Part shown: piece by piece, positions 43,571-54,400 of the stretch
How the letters are laid out: every line of letters starts with the position of its first letter
How positions within the stretch are numbered: the first letter of the stretch is position 1
Assembly: GCA_016223145.1 (NCBI GenBank)
Contig: JACRPN010000008.1
Span: 1-57,118 of the forward strand
From: Armatimonadota bacterium
GTDB lineage: Bacteria > Armatimonadota > Fimbriimonadia > Fimbriimonadales > Fimbriimonadaceae
Length of the DNA: 57,118 bases
Direction: 5' to 3'
Notes under the pieces: model-generated
Databases searched by the model: none
Seen by the model: only the letters and a program-made list of their open reading frames with translations
What the model was told of the DNA's origin: nothing
Program-made: the position numbers and the translations under genes

Positions 43571-45102
43571 AGCGATTACTAGTCTATTTCCTTCTATTGT
43601 CCGCACTCGCGGGGTGCCAAGGGGGACCTGAGCCTCAGAAGGAAACCGCGTCTACGGCCTCGGTCAATGAGGAGGCGGTAAAGACGGTCGAGCTGAACGC
43701 AGAAGCGCAGCGGACCGCGGGGATCGAGACCGAGGCGGCCGCCTTGCGAATGATGCGAGACAGCCTGGAAGTCCCCGGAGTTGTTACGAGCACGGGTACA
43801 GGGAGGGCGGTTGTAACTCCTCCTGTGCCCGGAAGGGTCGTGTCCCTCCAGGCACAACTCGGCGACTCAGTCCGTGCGGGCCAGACGTTGGGGATCATCG
43901 AGTCGAGCGACCTGGCGCAAGGATGGGCCGCTATTGCCGAAGCGCAGCGATTGCGAGATGCCGCCGCCGCAGATCTTGCCCAAGCCAAGTCCGAGGCCGA
44001 CCTTTCTGCTGCGAAGCTCGATGCGGCGCGTGGGAGTCTAAAGCGGCAGACCGAGCTGGCTCGTGCAGGTGCTTTCAGTCAAGCGCCCCTCCAGAGTGCG
44101 CGAACCGAGTTGAATGAGTCCCAGAGCGAGCTTGTCTCTGCGCAACAAGACCTCAGCTTCAAGTCCGAGCAGCGGAATCGAGCCGAACGCCTTTTCAAAG
44201 AGGGGCTGGTTTCCAAGGCGGATCTGGAGGCGTCAAGACTTGCGGAGCAGCAGTCCAGGATCGCAGTCGACAAGGTCAAAGCACGTGTAGATATCGCAAA
44301 AGCGGCTTTCGAACGCGAGCAGGCCATCTTCGACAGAGGGCTCTTGAATGCCAAAGAGGTTCAGGTTGCTGAGGCCGAGGTTAGAAGCAGCTCGCTCGAC
44401 AAGCAAAGAGCTGAGATTCGAATCCAGTCTGCTCGGGCTGCCTTGGACAATGCCTCTAATGCAGTAGTAAACGCTAAGGCAACCTACAGGAGCCTAAGCG
44501 GGGGAGCCACTGGATCGGTTGGTCGCGTGGCACTGGTCTCCCCCATCACGGGCGTTCTTACCCGGCTGGACGTGACCAAGGGGCAGGCTGTCGAACGCAC
44601 TCAGGCTCTGATGGAAATCGAGAACCTTGGATCGGTCTGGGTTTCCTGCAACGTGCCTGAAATCGATATCGCGAAAGTCCAAATCGGCCAAACGTGCTCC
44701 GTTACAATTGGATCCCAGCCGGGCCGAGAGTTTGCGGGAGTCGTTCAAGTGATCGGCGGCAATCTCGATCCGAAAACCCGGACTCTTCCCGTCCAGTGCC
44801 TCGTTACTGTGGCGAAGGGGTTGCTCAAGCCCGAGATGTTCGCTTCGGTTCGCTTAGGCGTTGGGCGGCAGTCTGAGGTCGTGGCCGTCTCCAAAGCAGC
44901 AATTTCAACGGAAGAAGGCAAGTCCTACGTTTTCGTGAATGCGGGTCAGAAGTTCGAGAAGCGCGAAGTGGAGACGGGCCGAGCAGAGCGTGGATTCGTC
45001 GAGATCCGCACCGGATTGAAGGCGGTCGAGAGAGTTGTGACCCAGGGGGTCTTCGTGCTCGTCAGCGAGTTCAAGCGAGACGAGCTCAAGGGAGAGGAGT
45101 GA
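43567..45102 (+). CDS. CzcB/CusB-like periplasmic adaptor (lipoprotein)
   Basis: 511 residues, GTG start coupled to the channel gene. Signal peptide with lipobox LSALAGC (Cys17), so probably anchored to the inner membrane. The biotinyl-lipoyl half motif (VVTPPVPGRVVSLQAQLGDSVRAGQ, in shortened form) lies near residue 80. A long alpha-helical hairpin runs about 110-300, followed by the second lipoyl half with SPITGVLTRLDVTKGQAV near 320 and a beta-barrel domain. It joins the RND pump to the channel. No N-terminal Met-rich or His-rich metal site is visible. Confidence 0.88.
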   Translation: MKRLLVYFLLLSALAGCQGGPEPQKETASTASVNEEAVKTVELNAEAQRTAGIETEAAALRMMRDSLEVPGVVTSTGTGRAVVTPPVPGRVVSLQAQLGDSVRAGQTLGIIESSDLAQGWAAIAEAQRLRDAAAADLAQAKSEADLSAAKLDAARGSLKRQTELARAGAFSQAPLQSARTELNESQSELVSAQQDLSFKSEQRNRAERLFKEGLVSKADLEASRLAEQQSRIAVDKVKARVDIAKAAFEREQAIFDRGLLNAKEVQVAEAEVRSSSLDKQRAEIRIQSARAALDNASNAVVNAKATYRSLSGGATGSVGRVALVSPITGVLTRLDVTKGQAVERTQALMEIENLGSVWVSCNVPEIDIAKVQIGQTCSVTIGSQPGREFAGVVQVIGGNLDPKTRTLPVQCLVTVAKGLLKPEMFASVRLGVGRQSEVVAVSKAAISTEEGKSYVFVNAGQKFEKREVETGRAERGFVEIRTGLKAVERVVTQGVFVLVSEFKRDELKGEE

Positions 45103-48100
45103 TGCTGGACAAGCTCCTTCACTTCAGCCTGACACAGCGGTTTCTCGTGCTTGCTACGGGATTGGTAGTCGCAGGAGCCGGCATCGCTTCCTGGAAGATT
45201 CTGACTCTTGACGCAGTTCCAGACATCACTCCGAACCAAGTTCAGGTCAACACTGAGACCGGAGGCATGAGCCCTGAGGAGATCGAGAAGCTCGTAACCT
45301 TCCCTGTTGAGACCGCAATGGGAGGCATTCCGGGCGTTCAGGAAGTCCGAAGCATGAGCCAATACGGACTCTCGCAGGTGACCGTCACCTTTCGGGAAGA
45401 CGTCGATATTTTCTTCGCCCGACAGCTCGTTTTTGAAAGGCTTGCGAGCGTCCGGGAACAGATCCCGTCGAATGTAGAGGCGCCCCAAATGGGACCCGTT
45501 GCTACCGGCTTGGGCGACATATACATGTACGCCATTGAGAGCGACGAGCGGAGCCCAATGGAGCTGCGAACCATCCAGGACTGGTTCATCGCGCCTCAGA
45601 TTCGCACCGTGCCAGGCGTCGCTGAAGTGAGCGCCGCCGATGGGAGCCAAAAACAGTATCAAGTCATCGTCAAACCCAGAGCTTTGATCGCACGGGGAAT
45701 CGCGGTCGACGAAGTGGTCTCGGCTCTCCAGAAAAACAACTCGAACGCAGGAGGGGGCGTCGTCGAGCACAGCGGCGAACGAGTCTACGTGCGAAGCGTG
45801 GGCATGGCCACCAAAGTATCCGACATCGAACGCGTTCCGGTGAAATCGGAGGGCGGCGTGCCGGTGCTCGTGAAAGACGTGGCTGAGGTGAAGCTCGGGA
45901 TTCCCGTCCTCACTGGCGTCAGCACCATGAACGGAAAGGAGACCATGGTCGCGGTGGTCATGATGCTCAAGGGGGCAAACGGACGCACGGTCGCCGATGC
46001 AGTCGACGCCAAGGTTCAAGAGATCAAGGGCCAGCTTCCGAAAGACGTGAAGTTGACGGCAGTTTACAACCGCTCAGACCTAGTCAATACAACGGTCCAT
46101 ACGGTCCAAACGAGTTTGTTGGAAGGTGGAGCGCTCGTCATCGCCGTGTTGCTTGTGCTCTTGGGCAATCTTCGGGGAGCGCTCATCGTAGCACTCGCCA
46201 TACCTCTTTCGATGCTCGTTGCCGTTATTGGGATGAACCGGTTCGGCATCTCCGGTAATCTGATGAGCCTTGGCGCCATCGACTTTGGCCTCATTGTGGA
46301 CGGCGCGGTTGTGATGATCGAAAATGCAGTCCGACGCGTTGCGGAGGCCCGGGAAAGGGAGGGGCGAACTCTCACGCGCCATGAGGTCCGTCACACCGTG
46401 CTCGAATCCTCGCGCGAAGTGGCCCAACCGACTGCGTTCGCAGTGGCAATCATCACCGTCGTCTATCTTCCCATTCTCGCGCTTGAAGGAATCGAGGGAA
46501 AGATGTTCAAGCCCATGGCCTTTACGGTAGTGTTCGCGCTCATCGGAGCTCTGATTCTCACGCTCACGCTTATCCCAACCCTTGCCAGCATGGTCCTGTC
46601 CGTAAATACTCGCGAAGCCAGGAATCCGGTCATGGCTTTGCTTTCCAAGCTGTATCGGCCGACGCTTGGGTTCGCGCTTCGGTGGAGATGGCTGATCGTC
46701 GGTGGAGCTGCTGGGCTGATCGTTTTGGCGGGAATCGTCTTTTCGAGGCTCGGCTCAGAGTTCATCCCCCAGCTCGACGAGGGCTCGATTCTCTTGCAGC
46801 CGGTGCGGCTTCGAACCGTGAGCGCGTTGGAGACTGTTCGGCTCGTGGCGGCAGCCGAGAAGAAGGTGCTTGAGATTCCAGAAGTGTCGCACGTCTTCTC
46901 CAAGAGCGGGACCCCCGAGGTGGCGATGGATGCGATGCCGCTGAGCCTCACCGACACGTTTATCATGCTCAAGCCCCGCGACACCTGGCGGTCTGGGATG
47001 ACCAAGTCCAAACTCATTGCGGAAATCGAAGAAAAAGCGAACGAAGTCCCGGGCCAAGGGTACGGCTTTACCCAGCCCATCCAGATGCGGTTCTCCGAAC
47101 TGATCGCTGGAGTCAAGGCCGACGTGGGAATCAAGGTGTTTGGAGAAGACCTCAAGATCCTGAAAGCAAAGGCCGATGAAGCCGCCTCCATCGTAAACAA
47201 GATTCAAGGGGCGGAAGACGTCGAAGTGGAGCAGGTCGACGAGGTGCCGGTTCTCCAGATCGATATCAATCGCGACGCCATCGCCCGCCAGGGTGTGAAC
47301 GTCAGCGAGATTCAAGAGCTCATCGCCGTGGCATTGGGCGGAGAGCCGATCGGCCAGGTGGTCGAGGGCGACAAGCGCTTCGCCTTAACCGTTCGGCTCC
47401 CCGAGAACATTCGCAACGATGTGGACGCTCTGGGCGCCTTGCCGATCGAGACGCCAGTGGGCGGGCATGTGCCCCTTTCGACCTTGGCGAGCCTCAACTT
47501 TGTCCCGGCGCCAGCGCAGATCAGCCGCGAGAGTGGAAAGCGGCGCGTGGTCGTGCAGCTCAATGTTCGGGGCCGAGACTTAGGCTCGTTCGTCAAGGAG
47601 GCTCAGACAGCCCTCAAGTCGAAGATGGCCCTGCCGGAGGGCTATTACGTCACTTGGGGAGGGCAGTTCGAGAACCTGCAAAAGGCGAGCGCCCGGCTGC
47701 TCATTGTGGTTCCGGTGGCCCTTGCACTGATCTTCGTCCTGCTGTTCACGACCTTCGGCTCCATCAAGCAGGCCATTCTCATCTTCAGTGGAGTGCCGTT
47801 GGCGATCACGGGAGGGGTAGTCGCGCTGGCTTTGCGCGGCATACCGTTCAGCATCACGGCGGGGGTGGGGTTCATCGCGCTTTCGGGCGTCGCCGTGCTC
47901 AACGGGGTCGTGATGGTTTCTGCGATAAACCACTTAAGAAAGGACGGCCGCGCCGTGCAGGACGCGGTCAACGAAGGCGCTCAGCTGAGGCTAAGGCCGG
48001 TGCTGATGACCGCGCTCGTGGCTGCCCTTGGGTTCATTCCCATGGCGTTGAACACGGGCATTGGGGCGGAGGTCCAGCGCCCTCTCGCGACCGTCGTTAT

Positions 48101-48197
48101 CGGTGGCATCGCCTCAGCGACCTTGTTGACTCTTGTGGTGTTGCCCGTCCTCTACGTCTGGCTTCACAAGGACCCTGAAGTCGTGGAGGATGTATAG
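45102..48197 (+). CDS. CzcA-like heavy-metal RND transporter
   Basis: 1031 residues from the ATG at 45102 (TGATG overlap). A GTG one codon earlier is also possible, but the paralogue at 51478 supports the ATG. This is the inner-membrane proton-driven pump with 12 membrane segments and two large periplasmic loops (about residues 35-335 and 555-865). The fourth membrane helix carries DFGLIVDGAVVMIEN near residue 393, the signature of divalent-cation (Zn, Co, Ni, Cd) pumps, not the AIGAMVDAA form of the copper/silver pump CusA. So divalent metal efflux is the best reading. Paralogous to 51478-54621. Confidence 0.9.
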   Translation: MLDKLLHFSLTQRFLVLATGLVVAGAGIASWKILTLDAVPDITPNQVQVNTETGGMSPEEIEKLVTFPVETAMGGIPGVQEVRSMSQYGLSQVTVTFREDVDIFFARQLVFERLASVREQIPSNVEAPQMGPVATGLGDIYMYAIESDERSPMELRTIQDWFIAPQIRTVPGVAEVSAADGSQKQYQVIVKPRALIARGIAVDEVVSALQKNNSNAGGGVVEHSGERVYVRSVGMATKVSDIERVPVKSEGGVPVLVKDVAEVKLGIPVLTGVSTMNGKETMVAVVMMLKGANGRTVADAVDAKVQEIKGQLPKDVKLTAVYNRSDLVNTTVHTVQTSLLEGGALVIAVLLVLLGNLRGALIVALAIPLSMLVAVIGMNRFGISGNLMSLGAIDFGLIVDGAVVMIENAVRRVAEAREREGRTLTRHEVRHTVLESSREVAQPTAFAVAIITVVYLPILALEGIEGKMFKPMAFTVVFALIGALILTLTLIPTLASMVLSVNTREARNPVMALLSKLYRPTLGFALRWRWLIVGGAAGLIVLAGIVFSRLGSEFIPQLDEGSILLQPVRLRTVSALETVRLVAAAEKKVLEIPEVSHVFSKSGTPEVAMDAMPLSLTDTFIMLKPRDTWRSGMTKSKLIAEIEEKANEVPGQGYGFTQPIQMRFSELIAGVKADVGIKVFGEDLKILKAKADEAASIVNKIQGAEDVEVEQVDEVPVLQIDINRDAIARQGVNVSEIQELIAVALGGEPIGQVVEGDKRFALTVRLPENIRNDVDALGALPIETPVGGHVPLSTLASLNFVPAPAQISRESGKRRVVVQLNVRGRDLGSFVKEAQTALKSKMALPEGYYVTWGGQFENLQKASARLLIVVPVALALIFVLLFTTFGSIKQAILIFSGVPLAITGGVVALALRGIPFSITAGVGFIALSGVAVLNGVVMVSAINHLRKDGRAVQDAVNEGAQLRLRPVLMTALVAALGFIPMALNTGIGAEVQRPLATVVIGGIASATLLTLVVLPVLYVWLHKDPEVVEDV

Positions 48198-48247
48198 AAA
48201 TAGTGCGGAGTCTGACGATCTGGAACGGTCGGTGGCGTGGGGGTGTT

Positions 48248-48667
48248 ATGGGTATCATCGCCAGGTTGTTTCGTTCCTTTGCCGCAGTGTTGAGCATATT
48301 GCTGGTCGTCGTGGGCCAAGTCCACGCCTGCCAAGAGCAATTTCGCCTGCCAGACGGCGCATCTTGCCAAACGTGCCCCAAGCTGAAGCACCTTCCAGGC
48401 GACCCCCTGGGCTCAGGCTTGGGCACGCAGCACGGCGACTGCCACGACTGCTGCGCGTTGGTAGCTTGCTCTAGCCCTCAGTCTGGAGCCAAGGCGGCCG
48501 TCCCATCGAGCGTCCACTTCGACTTTGCGATGCCGGAGGTGCCCTGCCTCCTTGAGTTTCCAACCGCACCCGTGGCGGCCGGCCCCATCGAACTCATTGA
48601 AACGCACCTGGCGCACGGCCCGCCGTCAGCCGCCTCCTCGCGGGCTCCCCCTTTCTGTCTGAGATAG
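48248..48667 (+). CDS. Small exported Cys-rich protein heading the second efflux operon
   Basis: 139 residues from the ATG at 48248. The open frame from 48203 adds 15 residues that spoil the leader. Clear signal peptide: RLFRSF, then AAVLSILLVVVGQVHA, with cleavage near residue 27 before CQEQF. Motifs DGASCQTCP near residue 36 and GDCHDCCAL near 63 match the protein at 41900, as does the GPPSAASSRAPPF end. Conserved position, Cys spacing and C-terminal tail in two diverged operons argue that this is a real, functional family. It may bind metal or assemble with the pump. I know no named family for it. Confidence 0.65.
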   Translation: MGIIARLFRSFAAVLSILLVVVGQVHACQEQFRLPDGASCQTCPKLKHLPGDPLGSGLGTQHGDCHDCCALVACSSPQSGAKAAVPSSVHFDFAMPEVPCLLEFPTAPVAAGPIELIETHLAHGPPSAASSRAPPFCLR

Positions 48668-48725
48668 TCGTCGTCTATCGCTCCGCCATGCCGGAGCCTC
48701 GACCCTAACTCAGACAGGAGCCTCA

Positions 48726-49928
48726 TTGAAACCCATAGCGCTTTTCGCCTGCGCGGCTGTCGTCCTAACGGCCGCTCAGGCGCAGGAACAAACTCTTCAG
48801 CTTTCCCAAGCCCTCGCCTTTGCACGAGCAAACCGTCCGAGCGTGCAGGCCGCGCAGCTACGCCTGACAAGCGCTCGACTGTCGCGGCGCGGACTTGGCG
48901 CCTATCCCGCGACCCGGCTATTCATCGGCTATCAGAATAACCTCGCCCTCGATGGCACCGAGGCCGATCTTGCGATCGCGCAGCCGATCGATCTTTTCGG
49001 AAGGACCGCTGCTTCGAAAGCGACCGGCGACGCCGAGATCCTTCGGGCTCAGGCTGAACTACAGGCAGTCCTTGCGCTCTTACAGGCCGACGTGATCGAC
49101 GAATTCAGCGAAGCCGCAGCCGCAAGGGCGCTTGCACAGAACGCGGCCCAGATCCAGGAGATCGCTCAACGACTCTATGACTCCATCCGCACTCTGGTCG
49201 ACGAGGGCAAGCTACCGGGTGTTCAATTGATGCGAGTCGGGATCGAACTTGACCGTGCCAAGCTTGCCAACGGTCAGCGAAACGCAGAGCTACAAGCCAG
49301 CCTTCAGCGACTTAGCGGCCTGGTGGGCATGGCAATGTCAGTTGAAGCGTTTGCCGAGCTTTCAGTAAATGTCATTGATCCTGCCCGGCTTCCGGGACAA
49401 AGGGCCGACCTACTTTTGCTCGCTTCAGAAATCCGCGCGGCAGAAGCAGAGACCCGCGTGGCCAAACTTGGCGCCGCTCCAGAACTGGAGATTCAGGGCC
49501 GGCGCTCCCCATGGCAAGAGCGTGATCAGCAATACGGATTGCGGATTCAGCTGGGATTCCCCATCAATGATTTCGGAAAGTCCCGCGCTGAAACGGCCGC
49601 CGCGCGGACCAAGGCAGAAGCAGCGAGAAAGGCGCTGGCGGATGCGACACGAATCGCCGAGTCCGAGCTTGCCGCCGCAAGGACCAATCTGTCCGCGGCA
49701 CAAGAGCAGATTCAGAGATATCAGGCCATCGTCCAGAACGCACGCGCCCTTGTCGAGAAGTCAAGAATCGGCTTCACCGAGAAAGCAATAACGCTGGTGG
49801 AGCTTCTGGAAAGCACGCGAGCGCTTCGAGAGACCGAGGAGGGCCTGGTGGAGTCCAAGCTTCGACTTGCGAAGGCCCAATCCGCCTATTTGAAGGCCAG
49901 TGGCCAGCTTTTGGAGGTGCCCAAGTGA
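48726..49928 (+). CDS. CzcC/TolC-like outer membrane channel, second copy
   Basis: 400 residues with a TTG start preceded by CAGGAG, and a signal peptide (FACAAVVLTAAQAQ). Same two-repeat helical plan as 42380, including QGRRSPWQERDQQYGLRIQL near residue 257 (the paralogue has ARRSPWTESQALYGARIQL) and the closing LVELLESTRALRETEEGLVE. It overlaps the adaptor gene by GTGA. The two operons clearly come from one ancestral operon, but have diverged well beyond recent duplication. Confidence 0.87.
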   Translation: MKPIALFACAAVVLTAAQAQEQTLQLSQALAFARANRPSVQAAQLRLTSARLSRRGLGAYPATRLFIGYQNNLALDGTEADLAIAQPIDLFGRTAASKATGDAEILRAQAELQAVLALLQADVIDEFSEAAAARALAQNAAQIQEIAQRLYDSIRTLVDEGKLPGVQLMRVGIELDRAKLANGQRNAELQASLQRLSGLVGMAMSVEAFAELSVNVIDPARLPGQRADLLLLASEIRAAEAETRVAKLGAAPELEIQGRRSPWQERDQQYGLRIQLGFPINDFGKSRAETAAARTKAEAARKALADATRIAESELAAARTNLSAAQEQIQRYQAIVQNARALVEKSRIGFTEKAITLVELLESTRALRETEEGLVESKLRLAKAQSAYLKASGQLLEVPK

Positions 49929-51478
49929 GAAGGTCAGCAATACCGTCGTTTGTCCTCGCCATGGCCTTGCTCATCGCTGGGTGCGGCAAGCAAAGCCCGC
50001 CGCCAGAAACCCCGCATGTCGAGGCCGAGCATAAGGAGGCCGCACATACCGGAGATATCGTCCTCTCTTCGGAAGCTGCCAAGACAGCCGGCGTCCAGCT
50101 GGAAGAGGCTCGCAACATGCCCATGCAGGGCGAGCTGAAGGTCCCAGGCGTTGTCACGAATTCCTCTCAGGGAAAGGCAGTGGTTACGCCGCCGGTCGCG
50201 GGCAAAGTCACCCAGATGCTCATCGGCGTCGGGGATCGCGTAAAGGCGGGCCAGCCGATCGCGATCATGCAGTCTTCCGACTTGGCGCAGGCATCGGCGG
50301 GGATCATTGAAGCTCAGCGCGACCTCGAAACTTCACAGGCGGCAGTGCGAGAAGCCGCCGCCGAACTGGAACTCTCAAAGGGCCAGCTTAAGACCGCCCA
50401 GGCATCGTTGGATCGTCAAAAACAGTTTGCCAGCGCGGGCGCCTTTAGCCAGCCTGCGCTTCAACAGGCCCAAAAGGACCTCAATGAAGCTGAAACGGAG
50501 CTGGAGGGGGCCATCCAGGAGCATGTCGTGCACGAGGCTCAACTTGAGAGAGCGGAGCGGCTGTTCAAACAGGAGCTCATTTCTCGGAGCGAGTTGGAAG
50601 AAGCAAGGCTCGAAGTCCAAAAGGACCGGCTGCGACAGGAAAGGGCCAAGCGCCAGATCGAGATCGCCAAGGCGACCTTCGAGCGCGAAAAGTCCATTGC
50701 TCAGCGTAACCTGATGAACTCCAGGGAGATTCAAACCGCAGAGGCCGAGGTACGCGCTGCAAGCCTGGGCCTCGAACAATCGAGGATCAAGCACCGTTCC
50801 GCTGTGGCTTCAGAGCGAGGGGCCCGGCAGGGCCTCTTGGCGGCGAAGGTCAGTTATACAGCCCTTTCCGGAAGCGGGCGCGCGTCAGGCGGCGCGGTAA
50901 CCGTTCTCGCACCCATCGGCGGCATCGTCACGGACCGCGAGGCGACCCTTGGACAGGCCTTGGAGCGCACCTCCGAGATCTGCCACATCGAAAACCTGAG
51001 GTCGGTTTGGGTCACGGCCAGTGTCTCTGAAAGGGACATTGGCAAGGTCACGAACGGAGCTTCGGTGCAGGTGGCGGTGAAGGCATTTCCGGGCCGCATC
51101 TTCGCCGGGGTTGTCCAAGTCGTGGGAAGCCGCCTCGACAAGAAGGCTCGGACCATGCCGGTGCAAGTCCTGGTGGACAACGCGGACGGCTCGCTCCGAG
51201 CGGACATGTTCGCCACCGTCTTTCTGGGCGTTGGCCAAAGCGACGTGGTGCTGGCGGTCCGCCGCAGCGCCATCGTCGAGGACGGCGACCACAGGCTGCT
51301 TTACGTCGCGGAAGAGGGCGGCAAGTACGAGGAGAAGGTCGTCGAGCTTGGCCGGACGAAAGGCGAATACGTCGAGGTGCTGAGCGGCCTCGCGGCAGGG
51401 GCCAATGTCGTCGTCAAGGGCGGGTTCATCTTGAAGAGCGAGAAGATCAAGAGCGAACTCAAGGGGCACGAAGACTGA
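49925..51478 (+). CDS. CzcB/CusB-like periplasmic adaptor, second copy (lipoprotein)
   Basis: 517 residues, GTG start. Lipobox LLIAGC gives lipid-modified Cys20. It has a short His-rich start of the mature part (HVEAEHKEAAH, about residues 31-41) that the first copy lacks and that might bind metal. Then come a lipoyl half (VTPPVAGKVTQMLIGVGD) near 88, the helical hairpin (about 115-300), and APIGGIVTDREATLGQAL near 325. It overlaps the pump gene by one base (TGATG). Confidence 0.88.
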   Translation: MRRSAIPSFVLAMALLIAGCGKQSPPPETPHVEAEHKEAAHTGDIVLSSEAAKTAGVQLEEARNMPMQGELKVPGVVTNSSQGKAVVTPPVAGKVTQMLIGVGDRVKAGQPIAIMQSSDLAQASAGIIEAQRDLETSQAAVREAAAELELSKGQLKTAQASLDRQKQFASAGAFSQPALQQAQKDLNEAETELEGAIQEHVVHEAQLERAERLFKQELISRSELEEARLEVQKDRLRQERAKRQIEIAKATFEREKSIAQRNLMNSREIQTAEAEVRAASLGLEQSRIKHRSAVASERGARQGLLAAKVSYTALSGSGRASGGAVTVLAPIGGIVTDREATLGQALERTSEICHIENLRSVWVTASVSERDIGKVTNGASVQVAVKAFPGRIFAGVVQVVGSRLDKKARTMPVQVLVDNADGSLRADMFATVFLGVGQSDVVLAVRRSAIVEDGDHRLLYVAEEGGKYEEKVVELGRTKGEYVEVLSGLAAGANVVVKGGFILKSEKIKSELKGHED

Positions 51479-54400
51479 TGCTTGACAAACTGCTTCACTT
51501 CAGCCTTACCCAGCGGCTGCTCGTCATCATGGGCGCGATTGCGCTTGCTATCTGGGGCGGGGTCTCTTGGACGCGGCTCAATCTCGATGCCGTGCCGGAC
51601 ATCACCACCAACCAGGTTCAGATCAACACGGAAACGGGCGGTATGGGACCCGAGGAGGTCGAGCGCCTCGTCACCTTCCCCATCGAGACGGCGATGGGCG
51701 GGCTGCCGGGCGTGGAGGGAGTGCGGTCCCTAAGCCAATATGGCCTTTCCCAGGTGACGGTCACCTTTGGCGACAGTGTGGATATCTTCTTCGCTCGCCA
51801 ACTCGTAAACGAACGGCTTGGCAACGTGCGAGAGGTGCTTCCAACGAGCATTGAAGCGCCCCAAATGGGACCTGTTTCTACGGGACTCGGGGACATTTAC
51901 ATGTTTGCGGTCGAAAGCGACAAGCGTGACATGAAAGAGCTTCGCTCGATCATGGACTGGCAGATTTCTCCTCAGGTCCGAACCGTCCCCGGCGTAGCCG
52001 AAGTCAACGTGGCCGATGGGAACGTCAAGCAATATCAGGTCGTTGCCGACCCCATGCGGTTGCTGGCCCACGGGCTGGGAGTTCATGACCTGATCGAGGC
52101 TCTTCAGAACAACAACCAGAATGCAGGCGGCGGCGTGGTGGACAGCGGCGGCGAGAGGGTGCTTATCCGCTCGGTTGGAATGGCAACTAAGTCCGCTGAC
52201 ATTGAGAACATCCCCATCGCGACCGAGGAGGGCACGCCGGTTCTCGTGAGGGACGTGGCCGACATCGAGATGGGAGCGCCCGTTCTCACCGGTATCTCAT
52301 CCAAAGACGGCAAGGAAGCGCTCATCGCCATCGCCATGATGCTCAAGGGTGCGAACGGTCGGACGGTCGCTGAAGCGGTCGGAAAGCGCATAAGAGAAGT
52401 GCAGGCGCAGCTTCCCGAGGACGTGAAGCTCACCCCTGTCTACAACCGCTCCGTACTGGTGAACAAGACTATCGGTACCGTCCAGAAGAACCTCCTGGAA
52501 GGCGGCGCTCTCGTCATCATCGTCCTTCTCGTGCTTCTCGGCAATTTGCGAGGCGCGTTGCTAGCGGCTCTAGTGATTCCGCTGTCCATGCTCTTCGGGT
52601 TCTCCTTGATGACCAGCTACGGCGTATCCGGAAACCTCATGAGCCTCGGAGCAATCGACTTCGGTCTGATCGTGGACGGAGCCGTGTTCATGATCGAGAA
52701 CATGGTGCGGCGGCTTGCGGAACGCCGCGCACACGAGGGTCGGACCCTCTCGAAAGAGGAGGTTCGACAATCCGTCCTCGAGGCCTCGCGAGAGGTTGCC
52801 AAGCCCACGCTGACTGCCCTGGCGATCATCACCGTCGTCTACATCCCGATTCTTGCCTTGGAAGGAACGGAAGGCAAGATGTTCAAGCCGATGGCCTGGA
52901 CCGTCGCGTTTTGTCTCATCGGAGCGCTTCTCTTCACTCTCACCTTGGTCCCCGCGTTGGCGAGCTTGGTTCTATCCGGTGACACCCGAGAAAAGCACAA
53001 TCCGGTGATGGGCTTCTTCAGCAAGCTCTACTCGCCGACGCTTGGCTTTGCCTTGAGGTTCAAGGCGCTGGTCGTTGGAGCGTCGGTGTTGGTTCTCGTG
53101 GCGGCCGGGCTCGTCTTCACCCGTCTTGGTTCCGAGTTCATTCCCAGGCTTGACGAAGGGGACCTGGTCGTTCAGCCCCTTCGAGCACGCACAGTTAATG
53201 CCGAGGAGACCAGTCGGCTCGTGACTGCCGCTGAGAGAAAGGTGATGGAAGTGCCCGAAGTGGTAACAGTCTTTTCTCGAAGCGGAACGCCCGAGGTTGC
53301 CTCAGATCCGATGCCTCTGAGCATCACCGACTCCTACGTGATCCTGAAGGAGCGCCGCCAATGGCGCGCGGGCATGACGAAGGACATGATACGCGAAGAG
53401 ATCGAGAAGAAAGTCAGCGAAGTTCCTGGACAGGGCTACAACTTCTCCCAGCCGATCGAGCTCCGGTTCAACGAGCTGATCTCGGGTGTCAAGGCCGACA
53501 TCGGGATCAAGGTTTTCGGCGAAGACCTCGACATCCTCAAGCAGAAGGCAGACGAGATTGCGGCCGTCGTGCGGGCGCTCCCCGGTGCGGCGGACGTGGA
53601 AGTTGAGCAGGTCGAGCCGATACCCGTTCTCCAATTCGATATCGACCGGGAGGCCATCGCGCGCTATGGCGTGAGCATCCACGAGATCCAGGAACTGGTC
53701 AGCTCGGCCTTAGGTGGAGAGGAGATCGGCCAGATTGTCGAAGGTGACAAGCGGTTTGGCATGGTCGTCCGGCTTCCCGAAGACATCCGCAACGACGCGG
53801 AGGCGATTGCCAGCTTGCCCGTGAAGGCGAGCAACGGGGAGAGCGTGCCTCTGTCGTCATTGGCCCACATCGACAACAAGCCTGCACCCGCGCAGATCAG
53901 TCGAGAATCGGGCAAGCGCCGTGTAGTGGTGCAGATGAACGTCCGCGGCACCGACATGGGCACGTTTGTAGCCCAGGCGCAGCAGGCGATCCAGAGCAAG
54001 GTCAAGCTCCCCGAAGGATACTACGTCACCTGGGGCGGCCAGTTCGAGAACCTGCAGAAGGCGAGCCAACGGCTCATGATCGTCGTGCCCGCCGCGCTGG
54101 CACTCATCTTCATGATTCTATTCATGACCTTCGGCTCCATCAAGCAGACGCTGCTCATCTACACGGGTGTACCTCTCGCGGTCACCGGAGGCGTGTTCGC
54201 CCTGGCGATGCGCGGCTTGCCGTTCTCCATTTCGGCCGGTGTCGGGTTCATCGCGCTCTCGGGCGTTGCCGTGCTCAACGGCGTCGTCATGGTCTCAGCG
54301 ATCAACCGGCTCCGGGAGGAACACGGACTGTCGGTTGCAGAAGCCGTGCGCCAAGGGGCCATGGAAAAGCTTCGGCCCGTGCTCATGACGGCAATGGTGG

